Shown here piece by piece: positions 11,572 through 23,324 of a stretch of DNA of 64,000 nucleotides; the first letter of the stretch is position 1; every line of letters starts with the position of its first letter. The notes under the pieces are model-generated. The model was given only the letters and a program-made list of their open reading frames with translations, was not told the DNA's origin and did no database searches. A program made the translations under genes and the position numbers. Source of the stretch: Sclerotiophoma versabilis (lineage: Eukaryota; Ascomycota; Dothideomycetes; Pleosporales; Didymellaceae); the NCBI GenBank assembly GCA_012274445.1, contig JAAROD010000087.1, positions 970,074-1,034,073 on the forward strand, written 5' to 3'.

Positions 11572-13048
11572 ATGGGCCGTTTCACTACGGTTCTCGCCGC
11601 TGTCTCAGCCATCACTAGCGTAGCAGCTGACGACTTCAACATCCTGCAACACGTTGGAGGCAATGGACAATGGTTCCCTGGTATGGCTGGAGGTTTCGAG
11701 ATTTGACGACGCTAACAGCACTGCAGGACCTGAAGTGACTGGCATTTCGTCTGAGGTACCTGAAGGATGCACGGTGGATCTCGCGGCCTTTTTCTCTCGT
11801 CATGGCAGCCGCTACCCAGACAACGGCGCCTATAACGAGTGGACTAACCTCCATACTCGCATCCAAGCCGCCTCAAACCTCACTGTGAGCGACAAGCGCT
11901 TGGAATTCCTCAAGACATGGAAGCCTGTGCTGTCGGACCCTTCAAACCAAATTGGCCAGGTTTCAACGACCGGCTACAAGGAGCTGACTGAGATGGGTGC
12001 GACTTGGCGTCTTCGTTACCCTGACTTGTACGACTACAACACACCCTTCACCATGTGGGCCAACTACTACAAGTCGGGTCCTCGTGTGCGTGACAGCGCA
12101 CGTCTCTTCTCTCACGGCTTTCTTGGCCCCAATGCAACCGATCTCGGTACCATATACGCCCTAAACAGCAGCGACCCGGCATCTTGGATGAACTCGCTAG
12201 CTACCAGTGATTTATGCAAGGCCTACAACGACGAAGGTGGCAGTCCTTACAAGGATGTCTGGGATAACATCTACCTACCACCAATCCGCTCTCGCCTCAA
12301 CGCAGAAATCCGGGGCGGCTTCAACTTTACCCAGTCGGATGTCTCCATTATTCCATACTTGTGTGGTTTTGAGACGCAGATCACTGGCCGTCGAAGCCCT
12401 TTCTGTGATATCTTCAATGAGGAGGAGGTTCTGCAGTACGAGTACGGCCAGGACCTGCGCTATTGGTATGGCAACGGTCTGGGGTCAGATATCGAGAAGT
12501 ACAACATGCTGCCTGTAATCGAAGGTCTGGTCCAGCGCTTCGTTGATGGACCGAATGCGACATATAAGACTGGCAACGGAACGTTTGTGCCCCCCAAGAT
12601 CATGGCTTCGTTTTCCAACGATGGCCAGATCAATCAGATCCTTGCGGCAATTGGCGTCTTCGACAATGAGCCGCAGCTTCCTGCAAACAGGACCTTGCCA
12701 GACCGAAAGTTCAGAGCAAGCCGTCTTGTATCCATGCGTGGCACGGTCGCGTTTGAGCGCTTGTCTTGCCCGGCTACCTCCAGTGGCTATGGCACCAGCA
12801 ACTCGACAAGCGAAACATATATGCGCATCCGTCTGAGCGAGGTGGTGTACCCGGTCGTGGACTGCGCAAGCGGTCCTGGATCGTCTTGCCCACTCTCGCA
12901 GTACCAGAACATCATCAAGAGCAAGATTGATGCGGTCGGTGACTTCACAAAGATATGCAATACGACTGATTCGAGCTTTGCGGCAAGGCCAACTACTACG
13001 TTCTTCAGAGACAATACACTGCCGTACCAGCGCATTGTGAAGCCGTAG
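11572..13048 (+). CDS. Secreted histidine acid phosphatase (phytase superfamily)
   Basis: Two exons are proposed, 11572-11680 and 11727-13048, giving 476 residues. The 46-base intron has GTATGG/GCAG borders and restores the WFPGPEVTGI junction typical of the family. Residues 1-19 form a hydrophobic signal peptide ending in an Ala-x-Ala-type site, so the enzyme is exported. RHGSRYP at 61-67 is the catalytic histidine motif (RHGxRxP) of branch-2 histidine phosphatases. Several N-x-S/T sequons and conserved cysteines (CGFETQITGRRSPFCDIF region) fit a glycosylated secreted acid phosphatase. The usual C-terminal HD proton-donor pair reads N334-D335 (FSNDGQI). That substitution occurs in some fungal relatives, but it makes phytase-like specificity uncertain. 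It is divergent from the Zn2Cys6 gene, and CACGTG boxes upstream suggest phosphate control. Confidence 0.92.
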
Positions 13049-14228
13049 AGAGGGAAATCTCGGCCCGATACTTGTCAAGCATACTTGATGTAGAATAAGA
13101 CAATCTTGTCAAAAGTAGCCCGACTCTAGAATTGTCTAACTTTTATCCTGTACTTCTGCCTGACGAGATCCTCAAGGGGTTGATAATCCCTCCCGAGCGC
13201 CTCAGGAACATGTTTCTGCGTTTCGAATGCGACATCGCTATGGTGAATATTTTTGGGCGGATGCCGTCTTTTTGACATGTACAGGGCGCACTTGGCATTT
13301 TCCGACTCTCACCTTCCGACATGAGGTCCATGCGCAGGGCGCGCAACATGTCGAACTTCGTATTGCTCGCAGAGTTCGTGGCCTTAAAATCAACATCAGT
13401 AATTAATTGTAAGCTGGGTACAGTGAGTCACTCGTGTAAAACTTTTACGCTGCCCTCACCGTCATCCGCAAAGCAACCTCCGTCACCCCAGTTCCGTCGC
13501 TTTCATCGTTCCGTTCCGAGATCCTCATCCGCCTTGCCCAGTTCGGCAACATGTGGCTCGGTCCTCGGCTGTTCTTGACCCTAATTGGCTCTTCAATGAA
13601 CTTAGCTATGGCGTCAATACTAGTATTCGACATGCACAAGGCGTGATCAGGTAGGGCGCATACGAAATACAAGTGAGGTTGCAAGTTCTAGGGCGTGAAG
13701 TGAAGCATCATTGACGTTGGCAGTGGAGTCATGACACCGCTGCTACTGTCAGTGTCGGAGTGGGAATGCTCACGATCAAGGACACTATAAGAACGATCCG
13801 TCGGAAGCCTATGAAGGCAGGTTCAGCAGTACACCATCATCCACCTTCATACCAGCCGAACAATTTTCATAGCACATTGCGTACCTCCATCAGTCGTACA
13901 CTTCGAAGCATATCTGTAGCGCATCTCGCACTCACACTCACACTTCTTCCATTTATCGCACACGGTACACCTTGAGTGTTCATCAGCATCTGCTCTGGTG
14001 TTCTCTTGGCGCAGATACCGGACTAAACATCTGTTGCCATCGCATATCGGCATTGTACAGGAACCCCCCAATTATACGCCAGGGTTTTTGTACAACGCCT
14101 CATCGTATCATCTATCATCACACGTCAAGATCACCAACGTTGTGAGCGAGAAAGCTACGAGGATCGGCTGAACCGGCACAATCCGTACTTAGTCTTCCAC
14201 AAGTCTTTTTCTTTACATATAAACCATC
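13049..14228. other. Intergenic, no supported gene
   Basis: Only short frames below about 85 codons appear, on both strands, without family features. A CA/CT-rich stretch at about 13840-13975 and a TATATAAA-like sequence just before 14229 may belong to the promoter of the small downstream gene. Confidence 0.45.
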
Positions 14229-14573
14229 ATGTTTACCATCCCCTCTTCTACAGCGACAACGCCGCGCTCGTCTGTCGAGCTCGCCAAATCCGCCTTCAAG
14301 CACCCTATCGTATCCGTCACCTCGCTTTCATCGTACCAAAACAAAGCACAGTCAACGCGCACGTCAAAGTCGGAAAAACTCTGGACAAGCATTAAGAGGC
14401 ATGTGCGAGAGCACCACGAGAGTTTGAACGCGGTGTATGCGAACCACTATGGGCAGGGTCATGAGAGGAGGGTAAAGATTGGCACGGAAGGTGTACGACA
14501 GTATAATGGGCAAGACAAGGTGAAGGAGCAGGAAGTGTGGGTGTATGAGCGGGGGATATACGGGCGGTCTTGA
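14229..14573 (+). CDS. Small conserved-looking hydrophilic protein, unknown function
   Basis: A single-exon frame of 114 residues with a good ATG context (ATCATGTTT) and a TATA-like run about 10 bases upstream. The N-terminal third is Ser/Thr-rich. The middle (about residues 48-75) is a basic, amphipathic helix-like segment with Trp, several His and Arg and a YANHYGQGHERR sequence. The C-terminus is charged and ends in YGRS. No signal peptide, membrane segment or known domain is visible. The composition is coding-like, and I expect homologues in related fungi, but this could not be tested here. It lies tail to tail with the acyltransferase, 160 bases apart. Confidence 0.55.
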   Translation: MFTIPSSTATTPRSSVELAKSAFKHPIVSVTSLSSYQNKAQSTRTSKSEKLWTSIKRHVREHHESLNAVYANHYGQGHERRVKIGTEGVRQYNGQDKVKEQEVWVYERGIYGRS

Positions 14574-14733
14574 GTTGGTAAACAACTCTTGATTCAGGAT
14601 GATGTCGAACCTCTCGAACAGCGGGCTCGCGACCATTATGCATTTCAACGGCTGCTGTCAATACCCATTTTTCGTATAATAATATCCCAAATTATGTCTT
14701 CGACTTTTCTATCTTCTCTATGCCCTCATGACT

Positions 14734-16251
14734 TTATGACAATGGCGAGAGTTGAGGTGTACCGGTTACCAGCTTCTCGATTCCCGCCTTCATCATCTGC
14801 GGGACTCGATACAACTCATTTTCACCGCCCTCCCTCTCAAACTGCACGAATTCCTGCGGCCAGTTGAAACTCAACACAAGACATCTATCGCCCCCCGTAA
14901 CGGCACTAAGGCTAATTTGTGGACCTGTGCGGTTCAGACTCTGGGTGAATGTCATGCGTCCGAGCGACCATCTCCCATTATTTTCATCTCCTCCGGAGGC
15001 GTGGGGGCACCACACGCCCAGGTTCGATACTTCTGCACTACTATATCGCTGTAGTCCGAGTTTTTCGACGAAGTAAGATGACATGTTTGGAACGAACTTG
15101 AGTAGCGCGATAGGGTTGTCCGCACCCTTTTTCTCCACTTCCTTGACTAACTCACTCTTCACTAGTCGCGCCGTATCCCACGAAAAGTTCTTCATGGCAT
15201 GAACGCTGGGAAGATCAGTTGAGCGACTGAAGGTAAATGCGTGGTTCGTAATGGCGTTCACCATCTGCTTCCTAGATACATCCAAAAAAGGGCGAAGAGA
15301 AATTGGTGTATCGATCCTGACTTCGTTCTGTGGGTGTATCCAGGGAAAGATGATAGCCGCAAGTAGAGTACTGAGGGCGGCTGTTACGCTTGTTCTCTCC
15401 GCTCGACATTTCTCCGCGAATGCTCTTGTTGTCTCAGTTGAGAGGACTATGGTCGTGTTGTGTGATGGGACGGGGGTCTGGACTATGGCGTCGATGGGAT
15501 AGCCCGTCCAGAGATTCGGTGGCCGGGCCGCGAAATAAGATGGGAGGAGTGATCCTGCCACGGCGCGCAGAAAGAAGGACCAGGAGAGGGTCATCGAATG
15601 GAGTTCCTCAAGGGCTTGTGAGAGGGGCGCTGAAGGCGTTTTGACTATCGGGCTGACATCTTTTTGCACTGCGACTATGTTCAACCCTTCAAGGAAGCTT
15701 TCATGGAATAGCATGGATGATGCACCATCACTTAGCGCGTGGTGGAAGATCCACGAAGCTGTGAAAATTCTTGGTGTCCCTGGGGACGAAGCGACAATCA
15801 GCCGCCAAAATGGTCTCGATTCAATATCACCTTCGAAGTTGCGGTCGTGCTGTTCGCGTAACAGTTTGTCGAGTTCACCGTCAGTCTCATCGCCCTGTGG
15901 AACTATTGTCTTGCGATGGTGAAATTGAACGCATGTCCCCAGATCGATCTCGTGCAGGCGTGCAAAGTAAACGTCAGGATAGGATCTGCCCTCATGCATG
16001 GGCATGGCGCTGAGGTTGGGATGTTCAGCAATGACATGATGGAGTGCTGTAAAGACCAAAGTCTCGAGGGATTTTTCCGGATCAGTCGATGTAGTGTACG
16101 TCGCAGTCAAACCGACATTGTTGTAGAAGCCCAGGTAATGTCGAGCGGTGCTGTACGTCTCGTGCCTGCCACAAGGACGGAATATGTTCATTGACGATGT
16201 CGCTTCGATAGCTGTATTTGTCTTCTCCATTGCGAATGAAAAAAGAGACAT
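14734..16251 (-). CDS. Alcohol acetyltransferase-like protein (AATase, BAHD/condensation fold)
   Basis: A single-exon frame of 505 residues. The active-site motif HHxxxDG is present as HHALSDG at residues 170-176, within an IFHHALSDGASSMLFHESF context typical of the fungal alcohol acetyltransferase family (PF07247, related to yeast Atf1/Atf2). The N-terminal half carries the usual Arg-rich start and the FYNNVGLTATYT segment; the C-terminal half holds a NWPQEF-type segment near the end. The expected reaction is acyl-CoA-dependent transfer to an alcohol, forming an ester, for detoxification or volatile or pigment modification. The substrate is unknown. No membrane segment is obvious. It sits alone, with 2.3 kb of non-coding DNA upstream. 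Confidence 0.88.
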   Translation of the reverse strand: MSLFSFAMEKTNTAIEATSSMNIFRPCGRHETYSTARHYLGFYNNVGLTATYTTSTDPEKSLETLVFTALHHVIAEHPNLSAMPMHEGRSYPDVYFARLHEIDLGTCVQFHHRKTIVPQGDETDGELDKLLREQHDRNFEGDIESRPFWRLIVASSPGTPRIFTASWIFHHALSDGASSMLFHESFLEGLNIVAVQKDVSPIVKTPSAPLSQALEELHSMTLSWSFFLRAVAGSLLPSYFAARPPNLWTGYPIDAIVQTPVPSHNTTIVLSTETTRAFAEKCRAERTSVTAALSTLLAAIIFPWIHPQNEVRIDTPISLRPFLDVSRKQMVNAITNHAFTFSRSTDLPSVHAMKNFSWDTARLVKSELVKEVEKKGADNPIALLKFVPNMSSYFVEKLGLQRYSSAEVSNLGVWCPHASGGDENNGRWSLGRMTFTQSLNRTGPQISLSAVTGGDRCLVLSFNWPQEFVQFEREGGENELYRVPQMMKAGIEKLVTGTPQLSPLS

Positions 16252-18593
16252 GAAACAATTCTGTTGCTGACGAGCGGCTCAGGTCATGAAAAGTGTTGCC
16301 TAGCATAAACAGTGGCTATGCATCTAGGCAGCCAATCACCGTGGGCAATTGAATCTTGCACGACTCAAGCCATCGGTGGAGCCAAACCGAGATCATGACT
16401 CGGGCATCGGATCTTTCTGCTTTGATGAGGGAAAGTCATAATCTTGCGCGTGTGCAGATGGGAAAATAGTGTATATAGTGTATACAATTGACCGTGTTTC
16501 CCGATGTCGCAAACTAAACTGTGCTTAAGAAGCGTGTGCATAGCTCTACTTACCTGGAGTGTCTGTAATTGGTGTGTGAATACGGAATCATGGTAAAAGT
16601 AATGGGTTTAATAATGCCCCGCAGACATCGCATGTGCTGCGCTATTTGACTGGTATGCTGATCGACACGTTCTCTGTGAGCTTCCGAACTCACTGGAGAA
16701 GGATGGGAGGTAGTCCAGGGAGCTGGTAGCGGTACGTACATCGCGTCTCTATGACCACGTGTGCTTCTTAGAAGTATGGTGAAACATAGCAAGTGCGCGA
16801 TAGAGATCTCTAGGTGATCTAGAAAGAGTAAGCTCCTCCCAAGTCCTTACCCTTGAGTCCACTCGAGATGTTGTAGCGTGTACTCACTCTTACGAAAAGG
16901 TGAGCGAGAGACACTGCTTGCGCAGGTGGCGAAAATATTCACCCGCGAATATTGGACATAAAACGTCTGCAAAATTGGCTCTCTTACGGCGAAAATTCCC
17001 TTTTGGGTGAGAGCGTTACAACGGCCCCTTGTGTAACTCATATACCGGTACTGCGTTCATGTTTCAGCCGTAAACTGATTGGTGAATCCTGTGCAACGTT
17101 GAGTAGCTTCCTCGATTGCTGCTGCATACGCAGGTAAATCCGAGACTGTATAAGGCAGATCTGCATAGCCGTCAGATCTGGTCATGCATGAGACGCGAAA
17201 CTTTGAAGAATTCGGGCGTCGGGGAGCATGCTGCTCAGCAAGCAAATGACAGCGCCACACAAACACCAAGGATCCTTGACTTGCACTTTTGGATGGAGGC
17301 GAAGATGAATGGCTGGCAGCTTTCCCAGCGATGGCGATGTTGCTTGCCCACAGGAGGTGATGACTCGAGTCACCACGGTAGCGCCTCGGTAGCTAGCGCT
17401 CTTCCCCAGAAACTGCCCTTAGACGACTCAGGCTCCACAAACAATAGCCTTCAGCCTCAATGCCGATTCCTCATACCGCCCAAACTTCGTGCATAGACTT
17501 GAGTTTTGGTAAGGACATGCAGCTCGTCATGGATCCTGGCGAGATGCATCGCACACGTGTGACCTGCAACGCGCAAAGGGTTTTCTTTACGGCCTGAACA
17601 TCGTCATGGTCTGCGCACCATTAAACATTGAGCAGTCGACCTTGGCCATGGATCAGCTGCCATATTTCGCCCTAAAGTAGTTTGCTTGCAAGAGTGGCAT
17701 AGTTTTCAGCATAGCGCGGCAGCACCTCTTTCGTCTCAGCTGGTGGTGAAGACTCAAAGGACGCCACCGACACAGCTTTTTAGCCCTGCGATTGGCTGTT
17801 AAGCGTCAATGCCGCAACCCGTTGACCTTCAACTCGCCCACGCACTGCTAGTACTCAAGTCGTGTAGGCTTGACTGGAGAGAGCTCCAAGACCACAGTGT
17901 ACCGGCGCGTCCGCACTCGAACAGTATCTCGGGCCCAGCTCCGTGGATAGGCTCAAGCCTCATGGCTCGCTTCAGCCGCCCGCTCAGCCGCGTCTTCAGC
18001 CCATTCGCCTGGTCACGGGCTGCCTTTGACTTTTTGTGCGCATGTCGACCCTTCAGAACCTCTTGTTGACGTAACAGGGCTGGCCGACAGGCCTGGGCGC
18101 AGCAAAAACGGTCCTTGTGCAACGCGGGCGTCGTCGATTGTGGAAATGCATAGCTATACATCTGCGTAGCACACCATATTGGGTGGTATCTGTTACCCGC
18201 GTCCTGTGTGGAGTCCTGAACGGTTGTTACAGTGCACAGGAACAGTATCAACCAAAACTATGTTGCCCTAATTCAGTAGCGCCACATCGAAAGTAGATAC
18301 CTCATTGCAATTTCGACACAGCCATCGAAATTCCAGGCTTGTCTACCGGTTACAAAACCACATGTGCCCACGCACTTGACGCAATATGCCTGGCTATATG
18401 ACATTTGTTTTCTGTTTTATGGTTGTCGTGCTCTGATTGCAGGGACTTTAACGGCTGGATCATACCTCAAATACCTTTCGATTCACTTGGATTTATCGCG
18501 ATTTTACACAGCCAACCCGGCAAACTCGCTGCTTCGTTGTCAGCCTACCCTGCAACATTGCGAGGCTTCGGAAAAGACGTTCCATTGGCAATC
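16252..18593. other. 2.3 kb intergenic stretch, no supported gene
   Basis: The promoter side of the acyltransferase includes a TATA-like repeat, GTATATAGTGTATAC, at about 16471-16486. Frames up to 140 codons (17829-18251, minus) look non-coding. No repeat was noticed. Confidence 0.45.
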
Positions 18594-20472
18594 ATGGACC
18601 ACAAAGACTGTAGCCCAAAGAAAGCGCTTTCGCCAAATATGAAATGCTGCAGTGGGTATGTAGTCGTCACAATATCACGGTATTTTTAGGCTGATCAGTT
18701 CCCAGCGATTCGGTAGCCACGAGTGCAAGATCTTCGAGAACATTTGCGGATACGAGCGATATACGGCGTATCCGAGATGACATGCCATGGCAGCTATGGA
18801 TAGTGGCAGTCATTGCGTTTTGGGAACGAGCGGCGTTCTGGGGCATTACAGGTCCATGGCGTAAGGAAACCATTCTGTGCCAATTCTCCTCTGGTCTGAC
18901 AGCAATAATGCAGAAAACTACATGCAACACCCTCCTCATTATGAGGAAAGTCAAACACCTGGAGCTCTTGGTCTCGGTCAGTCAATGGCCACGAGGATCT
19001 ATTGCGCCTTTTACATCGTGTACTACACTACACCAACCTTATTCGCTATCTTGGCCGACAGCTGGCTTGGCCACTTTACGACATTGATCATCAGCGTCGT
19101 TGTTTACAGCATAGGGTGTGCGGCACTGACTGTCAGTTCGATACCGAGTCAACTGGACAAGGGGTGGGGACTGCCCGGCCTCATCCTTGCAATGGCACTT
19201 ATTGCGTTGGGAGGCGGCGGCTTCCGTGCCATCATGGTACCTTTCATTGCCGACCAATATACTGAAGACAAACCGACTATCAGAACACTCAAATCTGGCG
19301 AAGAAGTCATCACGGATCGACAACTCACTCTGCAGTACATCTACAACCTGTACTTCTGGGTGGGTAACTTGGGGTCGTTGTCTTGGTTTGCGACTGTCTA
19401 CCTCGAGTTGCACACCGGCTTCACATCAGCATATGCACTTTGTCTGGGGTCCATTATGGTTGCGGCCATCATGCTCATTGCTGGACAGTGGTTGTATATC
19501 AAAACGCCTGAGAAGGACAACATGCTCCCTGCAGCTACCAAGATCATTACCTGCGCCTGTCGTAATGGCTTTAAGATGGCCCACGCGCAGCCAGAGTACC
19601 AGCTTGAATACCGCCGGCATAGAGTTACATGGGACAGTCAGCTCGTCAACGAGGTTACTCGAGGTCTGCAAGCCTGCCGAGTTCTAATCGCTTTTGTTGT
19701 CTTTTACGTTTGTTTTGACCAGATGCAAAACAATCTGATTTCCCAGGCAGCTGAGATGGAGACCCATGGTACACCCAATGATCTTGTGCCAGCCATGAAC
19801 CAGGTGGGCTGCATTGTCTTCGCACCGCTCATTCAGGAAGTTCTATACCCATTCCTCCACCGCCGTCGCATCTATCTTCGTCCAGTCACGCGCATCACGA
19901 TTGGCTTCTGCTTCGTTGCATCTTCAATGCTCTATGCAACTGTCATACAGCATTTCATCTACAATTCTCCAGACGCCAAAGTTAATATCTGGATCCAGGC
20001 TCCACTCTACTTCCTCCTTGCTATCGGTGAGGTGTTTGCGATGGTCACCGCAATGGAGTACGCCTACGACCACTCACCGAAAGGCATGAAAGCCATTGTA
20101 CAAGCTGTTAGCCTGCTTATTGCCGGTATCGGTTCAGTCATAGCTCTGGCCCTCACCCCTGCTGCCCGCGACCCATTAATGGTCGGGTTCTACGGCTCAT
20201 TGACTGGTGCAATGGTCCTGACCACAATAATTTTCTTCATCATCTTTCGACACTACGACAGACCAGCTGCGAAGGATGAAGAGGCCCCTGTGACCATTCC
20301 AGCGGGTGCTGGAACCGAGATGGGTTTCCCTAGCGCCGGCGCGGTGAGTGCGCCTGCATCTCGAGTCAGCTTGAAACAACAGTGTACCATAGAGATCGCT
20401 GTGACGGAGAAGGACAACATCATAAAAGCTCTACCGACTGATGGACAAGAAACGCAGATAAATTTGGAGTAA
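18594..20472 (+). CDS. POT/PTR2-family proton-coupled oligopeptide transporter
   Basis: Three exons are proposed: 18594-18655, 18706-18860 and 18914-20472, giving 591 residues. The introns (50 and 53 bases) have GTATGT/CCCAG and GTAAGG/GCAG borders. The second join creates the GITGPWQNYMQHP sequence of helix 1 and 2 expected for fungal POT proteins. The helix-1 entry reads WIVAVIAFWERAAFWG, matching the family ExxERF-type motif. The PTR2 signature region reads GGGGFRAIMVPFIADQY, where most members have GTGGIKPxxxPxxADQ. A cytoplasmic IRTLKSGEEVI segment, usual in this subfamily, follows, and then helices 5-12. The expected role is uptake of di- and tripeptides at the plasma membrane. The altered GGIKP stretch (Lys to Arg) could shift specificity. 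Exon 1 is the least certain part. Confidence 0.88.
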
Positions 20473-20909
20473 GGACTGTTGCAGCACCGACTCGATAGTA
20501 AACCTTGTCAACTGACCTACTTACCTGTACATAAACATGCATCGCTACGGCGTTTTACAACAGGGAGCTCACGCTACGGAGTTACAGGATGTCATTCCTC
20601 TTCATGAGGATTTGCACAGCATCTCAGCGCGATCTGCAGGCAGACACAATAGACAGTTCAAACCCTCACACCTACACCACCCATGTTCCTCTCCACATTT
20701 CTTACCTCAGCCCCATGTTTCTTCTTACTAGTTTGAAATTTCGACTATTATCCACCGTGTGATCGCTTTGATGAAAATTGGCCTCGAGTGCTCAGAACAA
20801 TACAAACAGCGTATTTCTCATGTCTCTACACTGGTAATACACGTACTCAAGCGTACAACACTAATCCTAGGTAATTTCAAGTCTTGCGTATGAATTCTGA
20901 AGCCTTAAT
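20473..20909. other. Convergent 3' region of POT and MFS genes
   Basis: Two genes end here tail to tail. Nothing else recognisable was seen; a short plus-strand frame at 20537-20731 has no coding features. Confidence 0.45.
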
Positions 20910-22624
20910 TCACTCATCGCCATGCTGTTCATTGACCTCCTCGCTATACTTTGCAAACGGACTTCTTTCCCTCAACGTTTTTCCGTATCTCAAAAATACA
21001 AATGGGGTTATACAGAACAAAGTGGCGACTGCTGCCAGGATTGAACCAGCGACATTACCACCTAGCCCTGCAAACATCGGGTTCGCAAAGAGAGGCATAA
21101 CACCTGAAACGAGAGCGCGAAGGAAAGCAAGAGTAGCAAGACCGGACGACGCGTAAATCGTGTACGAGTCTGCCAAGTAGCCGTTCAGGGTGTAGGCAAA
21201 CTCGTTAGTCGCAAAGCCTATCAAAACAAGGCCAATCATGGAAATGGCCCAATGCGTGTGCACGCGCGGGGGGATCGTCCAGGAGAACAGCCATAAGCCC
21301 AATGCTAGCATAGGGGCTGCAATGACAAAGCCGTAGATTTTGTCTTCTGGCTTCATTTTCTGGTTACGCAGCTTTTTTTGTTTGCTCTGACGGACCTCCC
21401 ATATTCTGGGCAAGATACTAATGGGTATGCCAAGCCCGATAGCGAGGAATGCTAGGGATGTCGTGGTTTCGGACCAGCCATAGAGTGAATAGACCACGAC
21501 TAAGGACTCCGTGAACAGATACACCAAACCCCATGCTGTAGCGCTCAGAACAGAGACCAGCATCACGATGGGTTCTGTAACGGCAAGACGCGCCGGCCGT
21601 AAGAGGACTAATTCCGCCAGGGCGCGGGCATCCGGAACAGCGTCCGGGTTGTGGCGTGGCTCTAGCTTCTCGTGGTAATCTTTCTCTAATCTGCTAAGAT
21701 TCTGAGAGAGTAATTTCGTTGCTCGGCTTTCGCGGATTGTAAAGAGCACTAGCAACAGTAAACCAGTGACCACGGCCGAAGTGTAGTGTATCCAGCGCCT
21801 AATGTCCTTGCTTAGCACTTCAAACAACACTTCAAGTTTGATAGCCTAAGTCACTCACCATCCTATCGCATCCGCGATGTAGGATCCATAAATGGGACCA
21901 AGAATGAGGCCAAGGGTGGTTGAACTGTTCCAAACCAGTACCATCCATACCCGATGTGTGCCCGCGTACAAATCCTGGATACTTCCAGCGATAACGACAG
22001 ATGGCACAGCGGAGGAAAACCCACACACGAACCGACCGACAAATACGCCAGCTACTGACGGTACAATTCCCGTGATAAGAGATCCAATACTGAAAGCCGC
22101 GCAGGAGTAGAGGTAGGGCTTCCGCCGGCCAAACGATTCAGAAAAGGGCGGCATCAGAAGACCACCAATTGCTTGCCCTATTTGGTACCTTTTGTGAAAG
22201 TCAGTTCGATTCATCAGTACATGTGATAGTTGTGAAATTATGCTTGCATGAATACGAACGCGGTCAAAGCCACTACCCGAGACAGATGGTACTCTTCCAT
22301 GGCGACCGACGCAGCAGAGGGCTAGTAGAGTCAGCTCAGTCTACAAAAAACATTCAATGGCTCTCCGGGTCTGATTACCCCAGTAGTGCTGATTACTGTT
22401 CTATAATCTAATCAGTCGCAAGGCAATTTGGATGGATGGGTTGAACCTAACGTGTAAAACTCGAAAAACACTATGATTGCCGCGTCGTAGTATTTTCGGA
22501 TGGACGACCAGTTTCGGGGATACTGGTCGTTGTCTTTTCGCCATTCTACGTGGTTTGAAGTCGTTCTGCGCAATCCCAGTTTGTCGATGGCGTCGCGCAT
22601 GCTGTCTGGCCTGTTAAGATTCAT
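20910..22624 (-). CDS. MFS transporter, DHA-type, with a 17-base exon and a GC-AG intron
   Basis: Five exons on the minus strand are proposed: 22447-22624, 22379-22395, 22248-22321, 21859-22188 and 20910-21798, giving 495 residues. Every join keeps the frame and rebuilds conserved sequence: VEWRKDNDQYPRNW before helix 1, YTLVISTTGPSAASVA across exons 1-3, and MYQIGQAIGGLLMPPFSESFGRR (motif A) across exons 3-4. Exon 2 is only 17 bases. The third intron (22189-22247) begins with GCAAGC instead of GT, a recognised minor donor class. Twelve hydrophobic segments and a long central loop with RESRATKLLSQ fit drug-proton antiporters of the polyamine/multidrug group. The substrate is unknown. It is divergent from the threonine-aldolase gene over 700 bases, suggesting a shared promoter. 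Confidence 0.88.
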
Positions 22625-23324
22625 CGTGGGTACGATGCTCCCTCACAAGCGAACGCAAAGAAGGCTCAATGATACGTTTCGGGGAAGCGTGGGGATGTCT
22701 TTGAGGACCTGATCTTGATCTTCACATTGCGTGGACTAGCAGTGGACTCACTAAACTAATGTTGGGAAAGTGACTAACCCTATTGCAAAGTACTAGCACA
22801 CGCAATGCTGCACGGCGGCGCAAGTCGCAGAAGGTCCCTTAGTGTGCTTAGTCAGTCGGAACGAGAAGTGAAGAAAGAAAGGCATTGCAACTTTGCCTGT
22901 CGAAAATCGAGCGTCATGCACAGGGGTTTGTTGGGGACTTGGTGAAGCAAAAGCTTAAACAAATTAACCTAGGCAGAATAAGGCCTGATTCGGAGTTGCA
23001 TCTTCCGGAGCAAGCGCGCTAAGAATGTTCGGGGAATATTAGTGACGGGTAGATCATCTAGCGCGCAGATCCTCAATCCACCGCTACCAGAAATGGCCTG
23101 TGGTCTATATGCTTATGACGAAGTATTGCATCACATCTGCCTAGTTTGGAAGCCTATGAAATGGATCAACTCGATGTGTGGCTCTTTAGTTTGAATAAGC
23201 GAAGAAACATCGCGCGATTACATCCATCGTAATGATGCTTTTAGCCTGAAATAACAAATCGACACGCTCTACTAATACCAGTTGCCAACTAGGATACCAT
23301 TGAAAAACAAAAAAAAAAATACCT
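22625..23324. promoter_or_regulatory. Shared divergent promoter region (MFS / threonine aldolase)
   Basis: Seven hundred bases separate two start codons pointing away from each other. An A-rich run (about 23304-23320) lies just before the aldolase ATG. No specific operator was recognised. Confidence 0.45.

Noticed and set aside
12485..13078. 197-codon minus-strand frame
   Set aside because: It is antisense to the acid phosphatase and without features.
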